A DNA stretch of 64,000 bases from Roridomyces roridus (Eukaryota > Basidiomycota > Agaricomycetes > Agaricales > Mycenaceae), in NCBI GenBank assembly GCA_029378245.1, contig JARKIF010000003.1:3410001-3474000 (forward strand). Direction: 5' to 3'. A program made the position numbers and the translations under genes. This document shows positions 47,153-59,700 of the stretch, piece after piece; the first letter of the stretch is position 1; every line of letters starts with the position of its first letter. Under the pieces are notes generated by a model. That model saw only the letters and a program-made list of their open reading frames with translations, did not search any database and was not told the DNA's origin.

Positions 47153-49982
47153 ATGAGCTTTACCAACAACCCGAGTGGTGCAGGCTCGTTTGCCGATGCC
47201 CGATCGAGTGAGATGACGCATTTGCATATGAAGTCGACTCCTACTCACTGAATTATCGGCTAGAATTGGGATCTACGCCTTCTTCCGACTCGAGTAGTTG
47301 GAATGGTGACGAAGCGACGCAGCCAGGTCAGCAATGCTCATGTTTGTCACGCAAATCCGACTTACCGCTCTCCGCAGGAGATGACTTGGCAGCAGCCAAA
47401 CTTTGGGCCGTCTATATATCTGAGGCTGGGAAACATGACAAGGTCCTGGTCAAGCGGTGGAAATCGGATATGGAGGGACTCCTTATCTTTGTGCGTGGTC
47501 TGAGGATGGTCTGTCCTGGCTTCAATTTCGCTAACCCGTTACATTAGGCTGGTCTCTTCTCCGCCAGCCTCACAGCTTTCATCATCGAGAGCTATAAAGA
47601 CCTTTCCCCCGATCAGAGCGCAATTATGATATCTCTATTGGAGAGGATTGCACAGCAGCAGCTCAACCCAGGGGCTATTCCGCAGGCGTTGGACCCAGGA
47701 ATCGCTCCCCAAACTGGCCCATCCACGGCTTCCCTCGCATGCAACATCCTCTGGTTTCTCAGTCTTGGACTGAGTCTCTCATGTGCATTGATAGCAACTT
47801 TGGTGCAACAATGGGCACGAGATTTCCTCCAAAACACGGAAATGCGCCCTTCTCCCATCGTTCGTGCCCGGATCTTCTCCTATCTCTACTTTGGGCTCCA
47901 ACGCTTCGGGATGCACACAATGGTGGAATTCATACCATTTTTGCTGCATCTCTCCCTTCTCTTGTTCTTCGCAGGACTGGTCGCATTCCTTCTGCCGATA
48001 AACATCGTCATAACAGCTGTTGCCGCTGGGATCCTCGGCTTAATCTCGGTCACCTACCTCTGCCTGACTGTACTGCCAATCATTTCCGCAGACTCGCCAT
48101 ATCGGACGCCACTGTCCAGTGCGATATGGGCATTCTTTCAGCAGCTTTCAAGACTATTTTGCCGAGGTCGTGAGGCACCCACAGATCAGGAGTCCACCCT
48201 CACCAGCAGTGAGGACACAAAAGTTCCAACCATGATGGAAGTTATGGTCAGCAAAGCTGTTGCATCGTCTCCGAAACGAGACCAACGCGATGCGCAAGTC
48301 ATTGTCTGGACTGTCAGGTCGTTGACGGATAATGAGGAGCTCGAGCCATTTGTGGAGGCCCTCCCAGACCTGATATGGGGCCCCGGTGGTCAAAGACGCT
48401 CATATGATGGCATGATCAACAAGCTTCTGGATGCCGCAGATCTCCACCTCATTCCCCGTATTGAAGCCCTGCTTCGTAGCTGTGACAGTGGCCTTTTAGT
48501 GCCTGAGACCGAGGCTAGACGCCGGATTTCTTGTCTCAAGGCACTGTGGAGCCTGGCATATTTCATTGGCTCATATGCTGGACCCAGAGATTCTTTCCCT
48601 CACTTTGATCACAACCTTCTCAAGTCTCAGTTGAATTCCAAGTCTACAGCCCCTCGACTCCAGGATTTTGCCCTCTCAGCATCATCCCTTGCTCGATGGA
48701 TTGACTTCTGCGCCGTCACATCATCTGTCCAGCGGGCTTTGACCACCCTCAGATCCAAGCAATCAAATTCAACAGCCCAAGACCTGCGAGTTGTGATCCA
48801 AGAGGTGCAACAGGAAGCATATTCACGGGACTTTGGGGACTTCTGCACCGCCCTGGCGCAGGGTATCTCTTTCAATGCAAAGGATCTCAGAAGCTGTCTA
48901 GAAAGTCTGGAATCTTTTGAACTCAAAAGCTTTGACACTCTGCTACCTTACCTGAAGTCCTCTGCTGCTCTGGACACAGCTCCCTACGAGTTTGAGGCTA
49001 CCTGCAAAATTATGCAAGTCTCTGATATCCTCTGGAAGCACATAGATGTCAGGAACAATGTGAAGGACACTTTACAGGAGATCATCACAAGTGGTTACAT
49101 CCCGTCCCAGGCAGAACTCCATCCTGTGGACATCATCGTGGACATGCTCCTATATTCCCTGGGCAATGACTTTGGAAATCCTCAGGCAGCCAAGGCTCTG
49201 GCAAAGTACATTACATACCGTACAGCTGGGCCCGGATACAACCAAGCTCTGAGCGGGTCAATCCCAATGATTTGGTTACTTTGTTAACACACCTGGCGTC
49301 GTCGGACCCTAGGATGGATCGGGCCATTTTTGCAATTTGGTGCCTGTTTGTGTATGGGCCTGCTCCAACTTCTTGCGATGCTAGCATCCTTCAGGGTGCC
49401 CTTCGTACGCAGTTCTTCATATCTCCGGCGTTCAGGGCTGTAGTCAGGACGAGCATCCTGATGGCCTCACAACATTCCCCTATTGAACAAATTGAAGCAT
49501 CATTGGGGAGCTTGCAGATTTCCAACATTCCAATGGCTGAAGTCAATGGACAATGGATGTCCACAATATTTTTTGTACTCGCTGACTTCTTGGAAGAAGC
49601 CTCAGTGAGGCATGAAAGCCGATTGACCAAAACACTCGAGTTCTTCACATCTCGTTCTCCTGTGCAGCGTATTCCACCATCATGCCAGGGACGCATTGCT
49701 AGATGGTTCCTTGCGTTGGCGGACGGCATCCCGTCGGAACTTCACGAGGCCATTTTCTGGGCCTTCCACAGCTGGCTTACGCATATGGAATACAGTGTTA
49801 ATTTCGATGATGTCGACGCCCGCGGTGTTCTTTGTGAGGCGTTCAGAGCGTTCTCCGATTATGACGATGATAGTTCCATTCGAAACGTGGCTGATTCGTA
49901 TTTGGGTGTCCTATCCAAATCCAAGTTGGCTGAGACGAGCAATTCGGGTGAATGTACTCGGACGTCGACTCCGGTGGACTGA
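47153..49982 (+). CDS. DUF6535-domain membrane protein, copy 1
   Basis: Exons 47153-47207, 47264-47326, 47378-47490, 47548-49256 and 49313-49982 give 869 residues in frame. DUF6535 proteins are an expanded Agaricomycete family with no known function. The signature runs from DDLAAAKLWAVYISEAGKHD and WKSDMEGLLIFAGLFSASL through SLACNILWFLSLGLSLSCAL and VQQWARDFLQ to FSYLYFGLQRFGM. About four membrane segments lie between residues 78 and 255; the remaining 600 residues are alpha-helical and soluble. The last intron (49257-49312) is unusual: read as coding it gives NPNDLVTLLTHLASSDPR, but in another frame than the upstream exon. The gene is therefore either spliced there or carries a one-base frameshift. 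A truncated tandem copy follows 3.6 kb downstream. Confidence 0.82.
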
Positions 49983-50742
49983 ACGCCCATGTAGTCTTGT
50001 ACGACTCATTTTGCAAGTACACAAAAATATTCCGTAGCTTGTTCCAATAGTATAAATAGTCAGTACATTACCGTATTACCGTAGTTTAGGCATTCTTACG
50101 ACCGCCCGGGAACTTCACCGACTCAACCTCTGGCACCTTCTCTCCTTCCGCATGCGGCATCTCCCTCTCCATCCCGAGTGACAATCCCTCTCAGTGTTCA
50201 CACGTACACTGGCATATGCAGCGAAACAGAACAGTTAATCTGAACACATATCCTTCTGCCAGTTAACTATCCCGACAAATTGTGAGCAGACGCAATTCAT
50301 TTCGCCATTGGGTTCACAATATCTCAATGACTCGGGCAAGAAACAAAGATGAAAAGGCCAAGTCGTGCGCATTTATACGCCACACACCGGCTGTCTGATG
50401 GTTGTCCAGGAACTTGGCGGCGGGCGCTGCGATCACACTTCGGCAAGAACACTTGCTTCTTCCAGCCCTTCCGGGGATGGGGCCAAGTGACTTACGTGAA
50501 TGGTCAGTCTACACTTCGTACGCGGTCTACGCGGTCTATGTAGAAGAGCCCGTTCTACGGTGCTCAAAGCAAGTTCCAGATGAATAATGTTTCTAAAGGT
50601 TTCATCAAATCCTCAGGGAGGTTTTTCCTGATGAAAACAGAACACTGCGGTGCAAATCTGACGGGCGTCAAAGCCGCTGTCACGGACATAGCCTTTTTTT
50701 ACACCCTTTGCACGGTTGCAGTTCTCTTTTCTTCCTACTGCC
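49983..50742. other. Spacer between the two DUF6535 copies
   Basis: Holds a tRNA-like fragment at about 50265-50315. The last 150 bp before 50743 resemble the corresponding promoter region of copy 1 (TGCACxxxxGCA... CTTCCTxCTGCCATGAGCT). Confidence 0.4.
50265..50315 (-). repeat. Fragment of the tRNA-like repeat
   Basis: Minus strand reads GAACCCAATGGCGAAATGAAT followed by TGCGTCTGCTCACAATT, the 5' half of the units in the 61.6-62.9 kb array. The T-arm part is degenerate. Confidence 0.65.
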
Positions 50743-52349
50743 ATGAGCTCTACCCCCAACGCAAGTAGTGCAAGCTCGTATGCTGATGCCCGATCAAGTG
50801 AGATGTCTCATTTGCACGAAGTCTGGCCTACTCTCTGAATTATTGGCTAGACCTGGGATCCGCGCCTTCTATTGACTCGAGTAGTTGGAACGGTGAAGAA
50901 GCGACGCAGACAGGTCAGGCGATGCCCACTTTTGTCATGGAAATCAGACTGACCGCTCTTCGCAGGAGATGACTTGGCAGCAGCCAAACTTTGGGCCGTC
51001 TATATATCTGAGGCGGAGAAATACGACAAGGCACTCGTCGAGCGATGGAAATCGGATATGGAGGGACTCCTTATCTTTGTGCGTCGCCTGAATATGGTCA
51101 TTCTGGCTTCCAATTTGCTGACCAGTTACATTAGGCCGGTCTCTTCTCCGCCAGTCTCACAGCCTTCCTCATCGAGAGCTATAAAAATCTTTCGCCCGAT
51201 CAGAGCGCGATTATGATAGCGCTATTGGAGAGGATTGCACAGCAGCAGCTCAACCCCGGCCCTGTTCCGCCGGCGTTGGACCCGGGAATCGCAGCCCCAT
51301 TCACTGGCCCATCCACAGCTTCCCTTGCATGCAACACACTCTGGTTTCTCAGCCTTGGACTGAGTCTCTCGTGTGCACTGATAGCCACTTTGGTGCAACA
51401 ATGGGCACGAGATTTCCTTCAACGCACGGAAATGCGCCCTGCTCCCATTGTTCGTGCCCGAATCTTCTCGTATCTGTACTTCGGGCTCCGACGCTTCGGG
51501 ATGCCCACAATGGTAGAATTCATACCATTTTTGCTGCATCTCTCCCTCCTCTTGTTCTTCGCAGGACTGGTCGCATTCCTTCTTCCGATCAACCTCGTCG
51601 TAACAGCTGCTGCGGGCGGAATACTTGGCCTAATCTCGGTCACGTACTTCAGCTTCACCATACTGCCAATCATTTCTGCAGACTCCCCATATCGGACACC
51701 ACTGTCCAGTGCGATATGGGCATTCTTTCAGCAGCTTTCAAGACTATTTTGCCGAGGTCGTGAAGCATCAACAGATCAGGAGTCTGTCCTCACCAGCGGC
51801 CTCTCCGAAGGGACTGACACAAAAATTCCGACCATGATGGAAGTCATGGTCACCAAAGCGATCGCATCTTCTCCGGGACGAGACAACCGCGATGAACAGG
51901 TCATTGCGTGGACTGTCAGATCTTTGACTGATGATACTGAGCTCGAGCCATTCGTTGAGGCCCTTCCAGACCTCATATGGGGTCCCAATGGTCAGAGACA
52001 CTCCTACGACACCATGATTCATAGGCTTCTGGATGTGCGGGACATTCGACTCGTGTCTCGTATCCAGGACCTTCTTCGCAGCTGTGACAGTGGCCTTTTA
52101 ATGCCAGAGGCTGAGTCTAAACGCAGAATTTCCTGCTCCAAGGCCCTGTGGAGTCTGGGATATTTCATTGGCTCTGATACTGGACCCAGGGATTCTTTCC
52201 CTCACTTTGATCACAACCTTCTCGAGTCTCAGTCTCATTCCAGGTCAACAACCTCTCGAATCCATCATTTCGCAATCTCAGCATCATCCCTTGCTCGATG
52301 GATTTCCTTTTGCGCCGTCTCATGGTACTGTAGCATGGTTCGAGTTTAA
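50743..52349 (+). pseudogene. DUF6535-domain protein, copy 2, truncated by an insertion
   Basis: Exons 50743-50797, 50851-50913, 50966-51078 and 51135 onwards copy the first four exons of the upstream paralogue, with the same intron positions and high identity (for example LACNTLWFLSLGLSLSCAL). Similarity ends abruptly after ARWISFCAVS at about 52318. There the GGTTTAAACC palindrome cluster starts, and the frame runs into TAA at 52347. Copy 1 continues for roughly another 440 residues with no match further right in this window. It keeps the membrane part but loses most of the soluble part. Confidence 0.85.
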
Positions 52350-52920
52350 ACCACAAGGTTGCCAACCTTGGCTGCGGTTTAAACCGTCTCTGGCTGGAGC
52401 TCTATAGGACTCCTGTGAGCTGGTTTGAACCACGGTTTAAACCGTGACTGCCTTCTCAGTAAAACACATCCTGTTCAACTTGGTTTGAACCGTGGTTTAA
52501 ACCGCGGTTTAAACCCGTTTATCTTCATCTCCCTCACCTGCTGTGGGTTTGAACCACGGTTTAAACCCGTTTATCTTGATGCCCTCCCTCACCTACTGTG
52601 GGTTTAAACCGTGGTTTAAACCGCGGTTTAAACCAGTTCATATTCAGCCCTCCCTGAAGAAAGCCTGCCTGTTGTTGGTTTAAACCGTGGTTCAAACCGC
52701 GGTTTAAACCTGTTCATAGTCGGCCTCTCTCTGATGAAACTTGTCTCTCTTTGTCTCTCCACTGTGGCAGGTTTGAACCCATGGTTTAAACCATCCTCTT
52801 GAGGCCGAGGTGGACTCTGCTTATCTCTACTTGTGCCGGTTTAAACCAGCCCTGTGGCTGCTAGGTTCACCAGTGTAGCCGAGATTTGAACCACAGGTTC
52901 AACCATGTCCTACAAACTCT
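52327..52920. repeat. Cluster of about 20 GGTTTAAACC palindromes
   Basis: The decamer GGTTTAAACC and variants (GGTTTGAACC, GGTTCAAACC) recur singly or in rows of two or three separated by CGTG, CGCG or CACG. Unique spacers include one repeated phrase (CGTTTATCTTCATC / CGTTTATCTTGATG). The outer ends show weak inverted similarity (GTAGCATGGTTCGA; GTAGGACATGGTTGAA). It may be a TIR element, or part of the Helitron's 5' region. Confidence 0.7.
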
Positions 52921-52952
52921 TCCACCTCACAAGCATTGTAAACCACATTTGA

Positions 52953-53700
52953 ATGGTTTTGCTCGCACTGGTCATAGTTCTGTTTGCTACTCTTCTCTCT
53001 TATTTAGCATTTGACACAGATATAGCCCCGGAGTTCAAGGTTCAAGCCGTTGATCATGGTCCACATCATGGGCTTCTCGGCGGGGGTCCACGTATCCACG
53101 GTAAATTTGCGGCAAGCGTAGTCCTCCCCTATCTTCTGGATTGCCACGGGATGGAGGATCTCGACAGAGGCTCCTTCATGTTTGACCGCCAGTGTACTCG
53201 CACTGAAACTAATAGCCAGCTGGTTGAAAATGTGTACTTCACCGTTGCCGATATTCCTCTGCATGATCTACTGTCCTCAATGACTTCAGTTCAGCTTCGT
53301 CACACTGCCAAGTTGCATGGACTCTCTGGGCCAAAGAACACCCATAATGGAGGCGCGAAAAATTCTGAATGACCATAATTGCCACCCGGATTCATGTAAG
53401 TCTCTGGTTTCAATAATGACCTTCATGCCTCCGGTCGATGTGAAGCCAAAGTTTCCGCCAATTACAGTTGCCAAGCCCATGTCTTCAGCATATACACTGC
53501 ACATTGAGTGAGAGGCGGCAAAAAAGGACAAGACAGAGCTTTTTGAACGTAAAAGAGCTGCTGATGAACTGCCACCAGCATTGTTTCCAGCGGAGCCATT
53601 GAAAAGGTCAGATTTGCATCGCATTCTGACTCAAAGTTCTGATGCATTTCTTCCCGAGCATTTTGTTGAGGCCGGTTGCGCTGTCTGTGGAATTCTATAG
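52953..53700 (+). pseudogene. Degenerate 5' coding part of the Helitron protein
   Basis: Frame 52953-53372 includes IPLHDLLSSMTSVQLRHTAK (a SAP-like leader). The continuation MEARKILNDHNCHPDSCKSL is in another frame. The next segment, in the frame of the main protein, contains TGA at 53509-53511 and TAG at 53698-53700, the latter inside the Cys-containing block GCAVCG. The main frame resumes directly after it (PRTKLSPLSV). Confidence 0.6.
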
Positions 53701-53721
53701 CCCAGAACAAAACTATCACCA

Positions 53722-56700
53722 TTGTCTGTTTTCAGTGGCTCTCTTGATCTCTTGTGTGCCCCCGGTATCACGAGAAAGCAGAGATTCAGTAGTAATGACC
53801 CTGTGGTCGACATCCCTGGTCCTGTTCTTGCCGATGATTGCACACATCTATGTGTTCATTGTGAAGGTGCACTTGCGAGGCAGAGAATACCCCAAAATGC
53901 TCTAGTTAATCACGGTTGGCTGGGCCGTGTTCCTCCCGAGTTGCAGGAGCTCAGTTATGCAGAAAGTGTCATGATTGCCAAGGTTAGACATAATCGGTGT
54001 GTAATGCGGGTCAACTCCGGCAGAGTGCGAATGCATGCTAATGCAATCATGTTTGCTCAGCTGATTCTGAAAGTTTACCGAAAATTACCTCCCTCAAAGC
54101 AGGAGATGAGTGAGATCCTAGCTTTTGTTTTCACTGGCTCTGCTGCCCCGACTCAAGAGGATTTTGATCGAACTCCAATGCTAGTCCGCAGAGATAAAGT
54201 GGCAGCTGCCTTGAACTGGTTGAAATTGAATCATGAGGGCTATGCAGACCTTGAGATATCTGAGGAAAATCTGTTATCCTACAAGCATCATGATATTCCG
54301 GTTGAAGTTGATTACAGAAGAACCAACACAGATCCAGAGGACTCCATCCCAGCTGTTGCACGCAGTGTTCATGACAACAATGAAGAACATGGAACCTCAG
54401 AAGGTCTTTGTTCATTTGCAGTTCATGGTTTGACTGGGGCCGAATACTCAACGGCCACAATGGACACAATCAAAGCTGTGGCACTCCAACATCTCACAAG
54501 ACAAGGAAGCATGCTGGGTATTGGACGCAGTGATGTGCCGGAGTCCATGTATGAAAATGTTGAAGCATATCCTGGAATGTTTCCCCGGTTGTTTCCATAT
54601 GGCAAAGGTGGAATTGGCCATCCCAGTCACAAACATAAAACTTCAGATCTCAGTCGTAAAGGAAATCTACTGATGTACCACGATAAACGTTTCCAGACAG
54701 ACATGTATTTCCCCATGATTGCATTCAACCATGAGCAGCTGAGGGGATCATCAGTGGGCAGCAAAGCTTTTGTTAAGCGTTCAAATTTTCCAGACATTAC
54801 CCGCAGATTGCAAAGAATAGATCACCAGGTGTCGGGCAATATTGCTGACCGCCTTGTTGAAGGCTTCCATGTTCGGCCCGAGACTGACAAGGAGAAAGAC
54901 TGTTTTGACCTCATGCATGATCTTGATGGAATTGGTGCTTATGTACCTGGTTCGGCAACAAGTAAACGGCATATGCGGAATGAAATCTGGTCCAGCACAG
55001 CCTTTATGGGAGCTCCAAGCTGGTTTGTTACCATGTCCTGGAATGACAGTGGCCATCCTCTTGCGCTGTATTATGCCCAAGAAGAAACTGTCTTTAGACC
55101 TGAGATAAAATCAGCTGATGAGCGCTACAGATTGATGTCCAAAAATCCTGTCGCAGCTGCACGATTTTTTCATTATATGATGGAGGTATTCATTGAAGAA
55201 ATCTTGTGCTGGAAAAAGGAAGACACTGGTGCATTCGGTCACACTGGGGGCTTCTATGCAGTTGTTGAACAGCAAGGCCGGCTGACGCTTCACTCACATT
55301 GTTTAATCTGGGTGAAAAATGCACTGTCACCCCAGGATATCCGAGACAGGCTAACATCTGAAGATAGCATTTTTACAGCAAGGCTCATTGCATATCTTAA
55401 GTCAACCCATCAAGGCAGATTCAACCATGGCAAACTCGCTGATGTGCAAGCTCGAGTGGGTGTTGACTTGCAGATTTTCGGTATCACACCAGATAATCAT
55501 AAGTACCAGCCACCGACATTAACATTTCCTGAGTCTCCTCCTCCTTTATGTGACACTGATAACTGCTCTGGAACATGTGGGGCTTGTAGCCGTTTGTCAG
55601 AATGGTGGGGAAAATATGAACATGAGGTGGATGACCTGCTGGTTCGATCCAACATTCATAGCTGCCGGCACTCAGTGAAGGATGTTGAAGATGAGAATAA
55701 TAAAAAAGATTGGCGGCATCTTAAAAAGCGCAACAAAAGTACAGTTCGGATTCAAGAACGGCGAGGGTGCCTCACAAAGTCTGGTGTCTGCAAGGCTCGA
55801 TTTCCCCGTGATGTTGTGGAGGAAACGGTGGTTGATCCAGATGGTCATATTACTCTTGAACATCAGGAGCCGTACATGAACACAATCAACAATCTGATTA
55901 CCTATTTCTCTCGGTGCAACACGGACTGTACTAGCCTCTTGTCTGGTACTGCAGTTAAAGCTGTAATCTCCTATGTCTCCGATTATGTGTCGAAACTGGG
56001 CCTCAAATCTTACCAGGCCTTTGCCTCTGTGTTCGATGTGTTTGATCGGAACTCAGATAATTTTGACAGTACCAGCACTGATGAGAATACTACAAGAAAA
56101 CTTATGAGACAAATGGTCAATTCAATGTCCACCAAGATGGAAATTGGGAGTCCAATGGCATCCCTCTATCTCCTTGGAAATCCGGATCACTATGCGAGTC
56201 ACGAGTATGCAAATTTCAGCTGGCGTACCTATGTGGCCTATGTGAAAAGAGATTGGGCAAGAGATTTGCAAAATAATTTGACCGTGGACCTTGATGACAC
56301 TCCTGAGGGCTTGATAACCCTGCGGAACAACAGAGGAGACATCATTGCATCTTCAATTGTTGATGATTACACAATGCGTCCGGTGGTCTACAACTCTGTC
56401 AACTTGTGTGAGTGGATTCAGTCACATCAGAAGAGGGCATTGACCAAATCGGAAAAAGAGCATATTCGGCAGGAGCGTGAACTGTACAGTGTGTTTGAGA
56501 AAGATATCAGTGACTCAGATAGCTCCTCCTCCTTCATTGATGGACAGCAAGATTTGACTCAAAGCAGTACCAATGAATCAGACAATGAAATCCAATTTGA
56601 ACCTGATGATGTGAAAACTACACCACTCAAGTACCCCTTTATTGGAGATCACCGACAGAAGGACACTCATGGCGTTTACTGTGACTTTTCAAGGCTCAAC

Positions 56701-59700
56701 ATGATCATCCCGAATTTCATGGGTGGTGCCATTCCACGATCAGACCGTGGAGACCGTGAATATTACTGTATATCTATTTTGACAATGTTTAAACCTTGGC
56801 GTTCACCGAGAGATCTCAAGGATGTATCTTCCACTTGGGATGAAACCTTTAATGATCACACCTTCACTGAACAGCAACAACAGTTGTTGAGGAACTTCAA
56901 CCTTCGTTTTGAATGCAATGATGCACGAGATGATCACTACGCAGCCATGAAACGCAAGCTGGCTGAAGCAGATTTTGAACACCCAAGCCATTTCAACCAA
57001 ACCATCCTGGGCCACAAGGATGATGTTGCAGACTTCATTGATGATGAGTTGGATGAATGCGAAGATTACTCTGCCAATGAAATTGGTCCCAAATCTCGTA
57101 AATTGAAAGTGCAGATGGAGGAGATAAGGTCTGTACTTGCTGGTTGTAAATGGCTTAATAAAATGACTGATGGTTTGATCATGGATGTTTGCACCGAGCC
57201 TTTGACTCCACCTTTCAAGACTAAAACCAGCTGGTCAAAAATTGTGGAAGCTGAGAGAAAGCTGCTCACAGTCAACAAATTGGCAAATATGCCCGTGAGC
57301 TATGCTGGTCATGCTGGACAATCCACTGTGGCTACACATAACAAAGTAGAGGAGCTGCCATTCAACTATTTCACCTCTGCACAAAATGTTGATGCAGACT
57401 CGAACATGAACATCAAGCTGGAATGCTGCAAGTGCTTCACATTGAACACCGAACAGACCAGAGCATTTACCATTGTAGCAGATCATGCCTCCGTAGTCCA
57501 ATCAGTGTCGCTGAGAATGTATCTAGGTGGCATGGGAGGTTCAGGTAAATCACAAGTCATCAAGGCAATCAGCCGATTTTTTGAAATGAGGAATGAAAGT
57601 TACAGATTCATGCTCCTGGGACCCACAGGATCAACCGCAGCTCTTGTCAATGGCTCCACTTACCATTCTGTCTTCAAGGTGCCCCGAGAAACTGGGCGTA
57701 AAAATCGAGATGACATTGACGGAATTCGTAATGAGACAACTGCAATGGCAGCTGTCAATGAACGTATCCAAGGTGTTGAGTATATTTTCCTTGATGAAGT
57801 TTCCATGGTGTCCTGCAATGATCTGCAAATCCTTGCAAGTCAGGCTGCTAAGGCCAGAAATATCCATGATGTTGCATTTGGGGGATTGAATGTGATTTTG
57901 GCGGGTGATTTTGCACAGTTGCCACCGACTCGTGGCCCTGCTCTATATGCGTCCTTGAAAACTGTCAGTCTTGCAGATGCAAATACAGAGTTCGATCAAG
58001 CCTCAGTTCTGGGTCGCATGATTTGGCACCAATTCAACACTGTCATGATTCTCCGGCAGAATATGAGACAGAGTACTTCTACAGCGGAAGATTTAAAACT
58101 GCGTACTGCACTGGAGAATATGAGATATTGTGCATGCACAGCTCAAGATATTGAATTCTTGAGAACCCATGTTGCAAGCGACAAGCCGGGTCATCCACGT
58201 TTGGACTCTGTTGAGTTCAGAAATGTGTCTGTGATCACTGCCTGGAATGTGCACAAAGACACAATAAATCAATTAGGTGCAGAGAGGTTTGCTGCCAACA
58301 CTGGCCAAGAGCTCCATGGATTCTACTCTGTTGACCGAATGAGTGCAGCAAATGTTGATCGAAAGAAGTGGAAGAACTGTCCTCAAGCCCGAGTCCGGCG
58401 AATTGGTCCTCAGTTGCAGGAACAGCTCTGGATGGCAACCCCCTCAGCGACGGCAGAGCATGTTCCCGGCTGCTTACGTCTATGCATGGGCATGCCTGTC
58501 ATGATTAAATCAAATGATGCAACTGAACTCTGTATAACCAAAGGTCAAGAGGCATATGTGCGTGGATGGAATCAATCTCTTGGTCCTCATGGAAAACCAA
58601 TACTAGAAACCCTCTTTGTGGAGCTCGTGAATCCGCCGCGGCCCATACAAATTCCAGACCTGCCACAGAATGTTGTGCCTTTGCCACGAACAACTATGAA
58701 AACAACAGCACTGCTTGAGGATGATTCGTTGTTGAGTTTGAACAGAGAACAAGTGCCAGTCTTGCAGAAATTCTCCATGACTGACTATGGGGCACAGGGA
58801 AAGTCCAGAAATACAAATGTTTGCCACTTGAATAATTGCCAGAGCCATATGGCCTACTATGTTGCACTCTCCAGAGGAACCAAAGCATCAGGAACAGCCA
58901 TCATTCAAGGCTTTGATGAAAAGATGATCACAGGTGGAATCACTGGATTTCTTCGTCAGGAATTCCGCGAGCTTGAAATGTTGGATGAAATTACCACCTT
59001 GAAGTGTAATGGTGAACTTCCGTTGCAGGTCACTGGGTTTTACCGTGGTCAACTTCTACGTTCCTATTTGCTGTGGCGCAAAGACCATAGTGATCCAGGA
59101 CATATACATCCTGTTATACGGGAGAACAGGAATATCTCAAATATTTCCCCTGATGTCTATGACACCTGGAAACCCAGTCTTGACTCTGAGAAACGAGGAA
59201 CAAGGCGCCGTGCCACAACAGATATTGATACAAGAAGTTCAAAGACAAAAAAGACTGAGCATCACAACAGCGCTGAAATGCATGCAGGTTTGAACTTGAA
59301 TAGAAGTCCAATTGGCCTGGTCTGGGATAATGTGAACTGGAGTTGTGGCTATGATGCACTTTTCACCCCACTGGGTCATTTGTGGCGAGCTGACAGACAG
59401 AGATGGACCACAACTTTCAACCGTCTGAATCCAGTACTTGGTCTCTGGTCCAACTGGATGGTTGCACTTGAGACAACTCCCGAGATACCAAGAGATAGAG
59501 CCAGGGAGTCTTTAACAGCATCTGATGCCTCCAAATTTCCTGTTGGACCTGTATGCCTGCGACTTGATGATCTGTTCAGCTCTGTTTCAAGTCAAGTCAC
59601 ATATGGCCATGCAAGAACTTACTGTGACATCTGTGGGTACTTGGAAGCCGGTCTCACAGACACTTTTGGAATGCACCTGACAATGTATCGATTTAATGAC

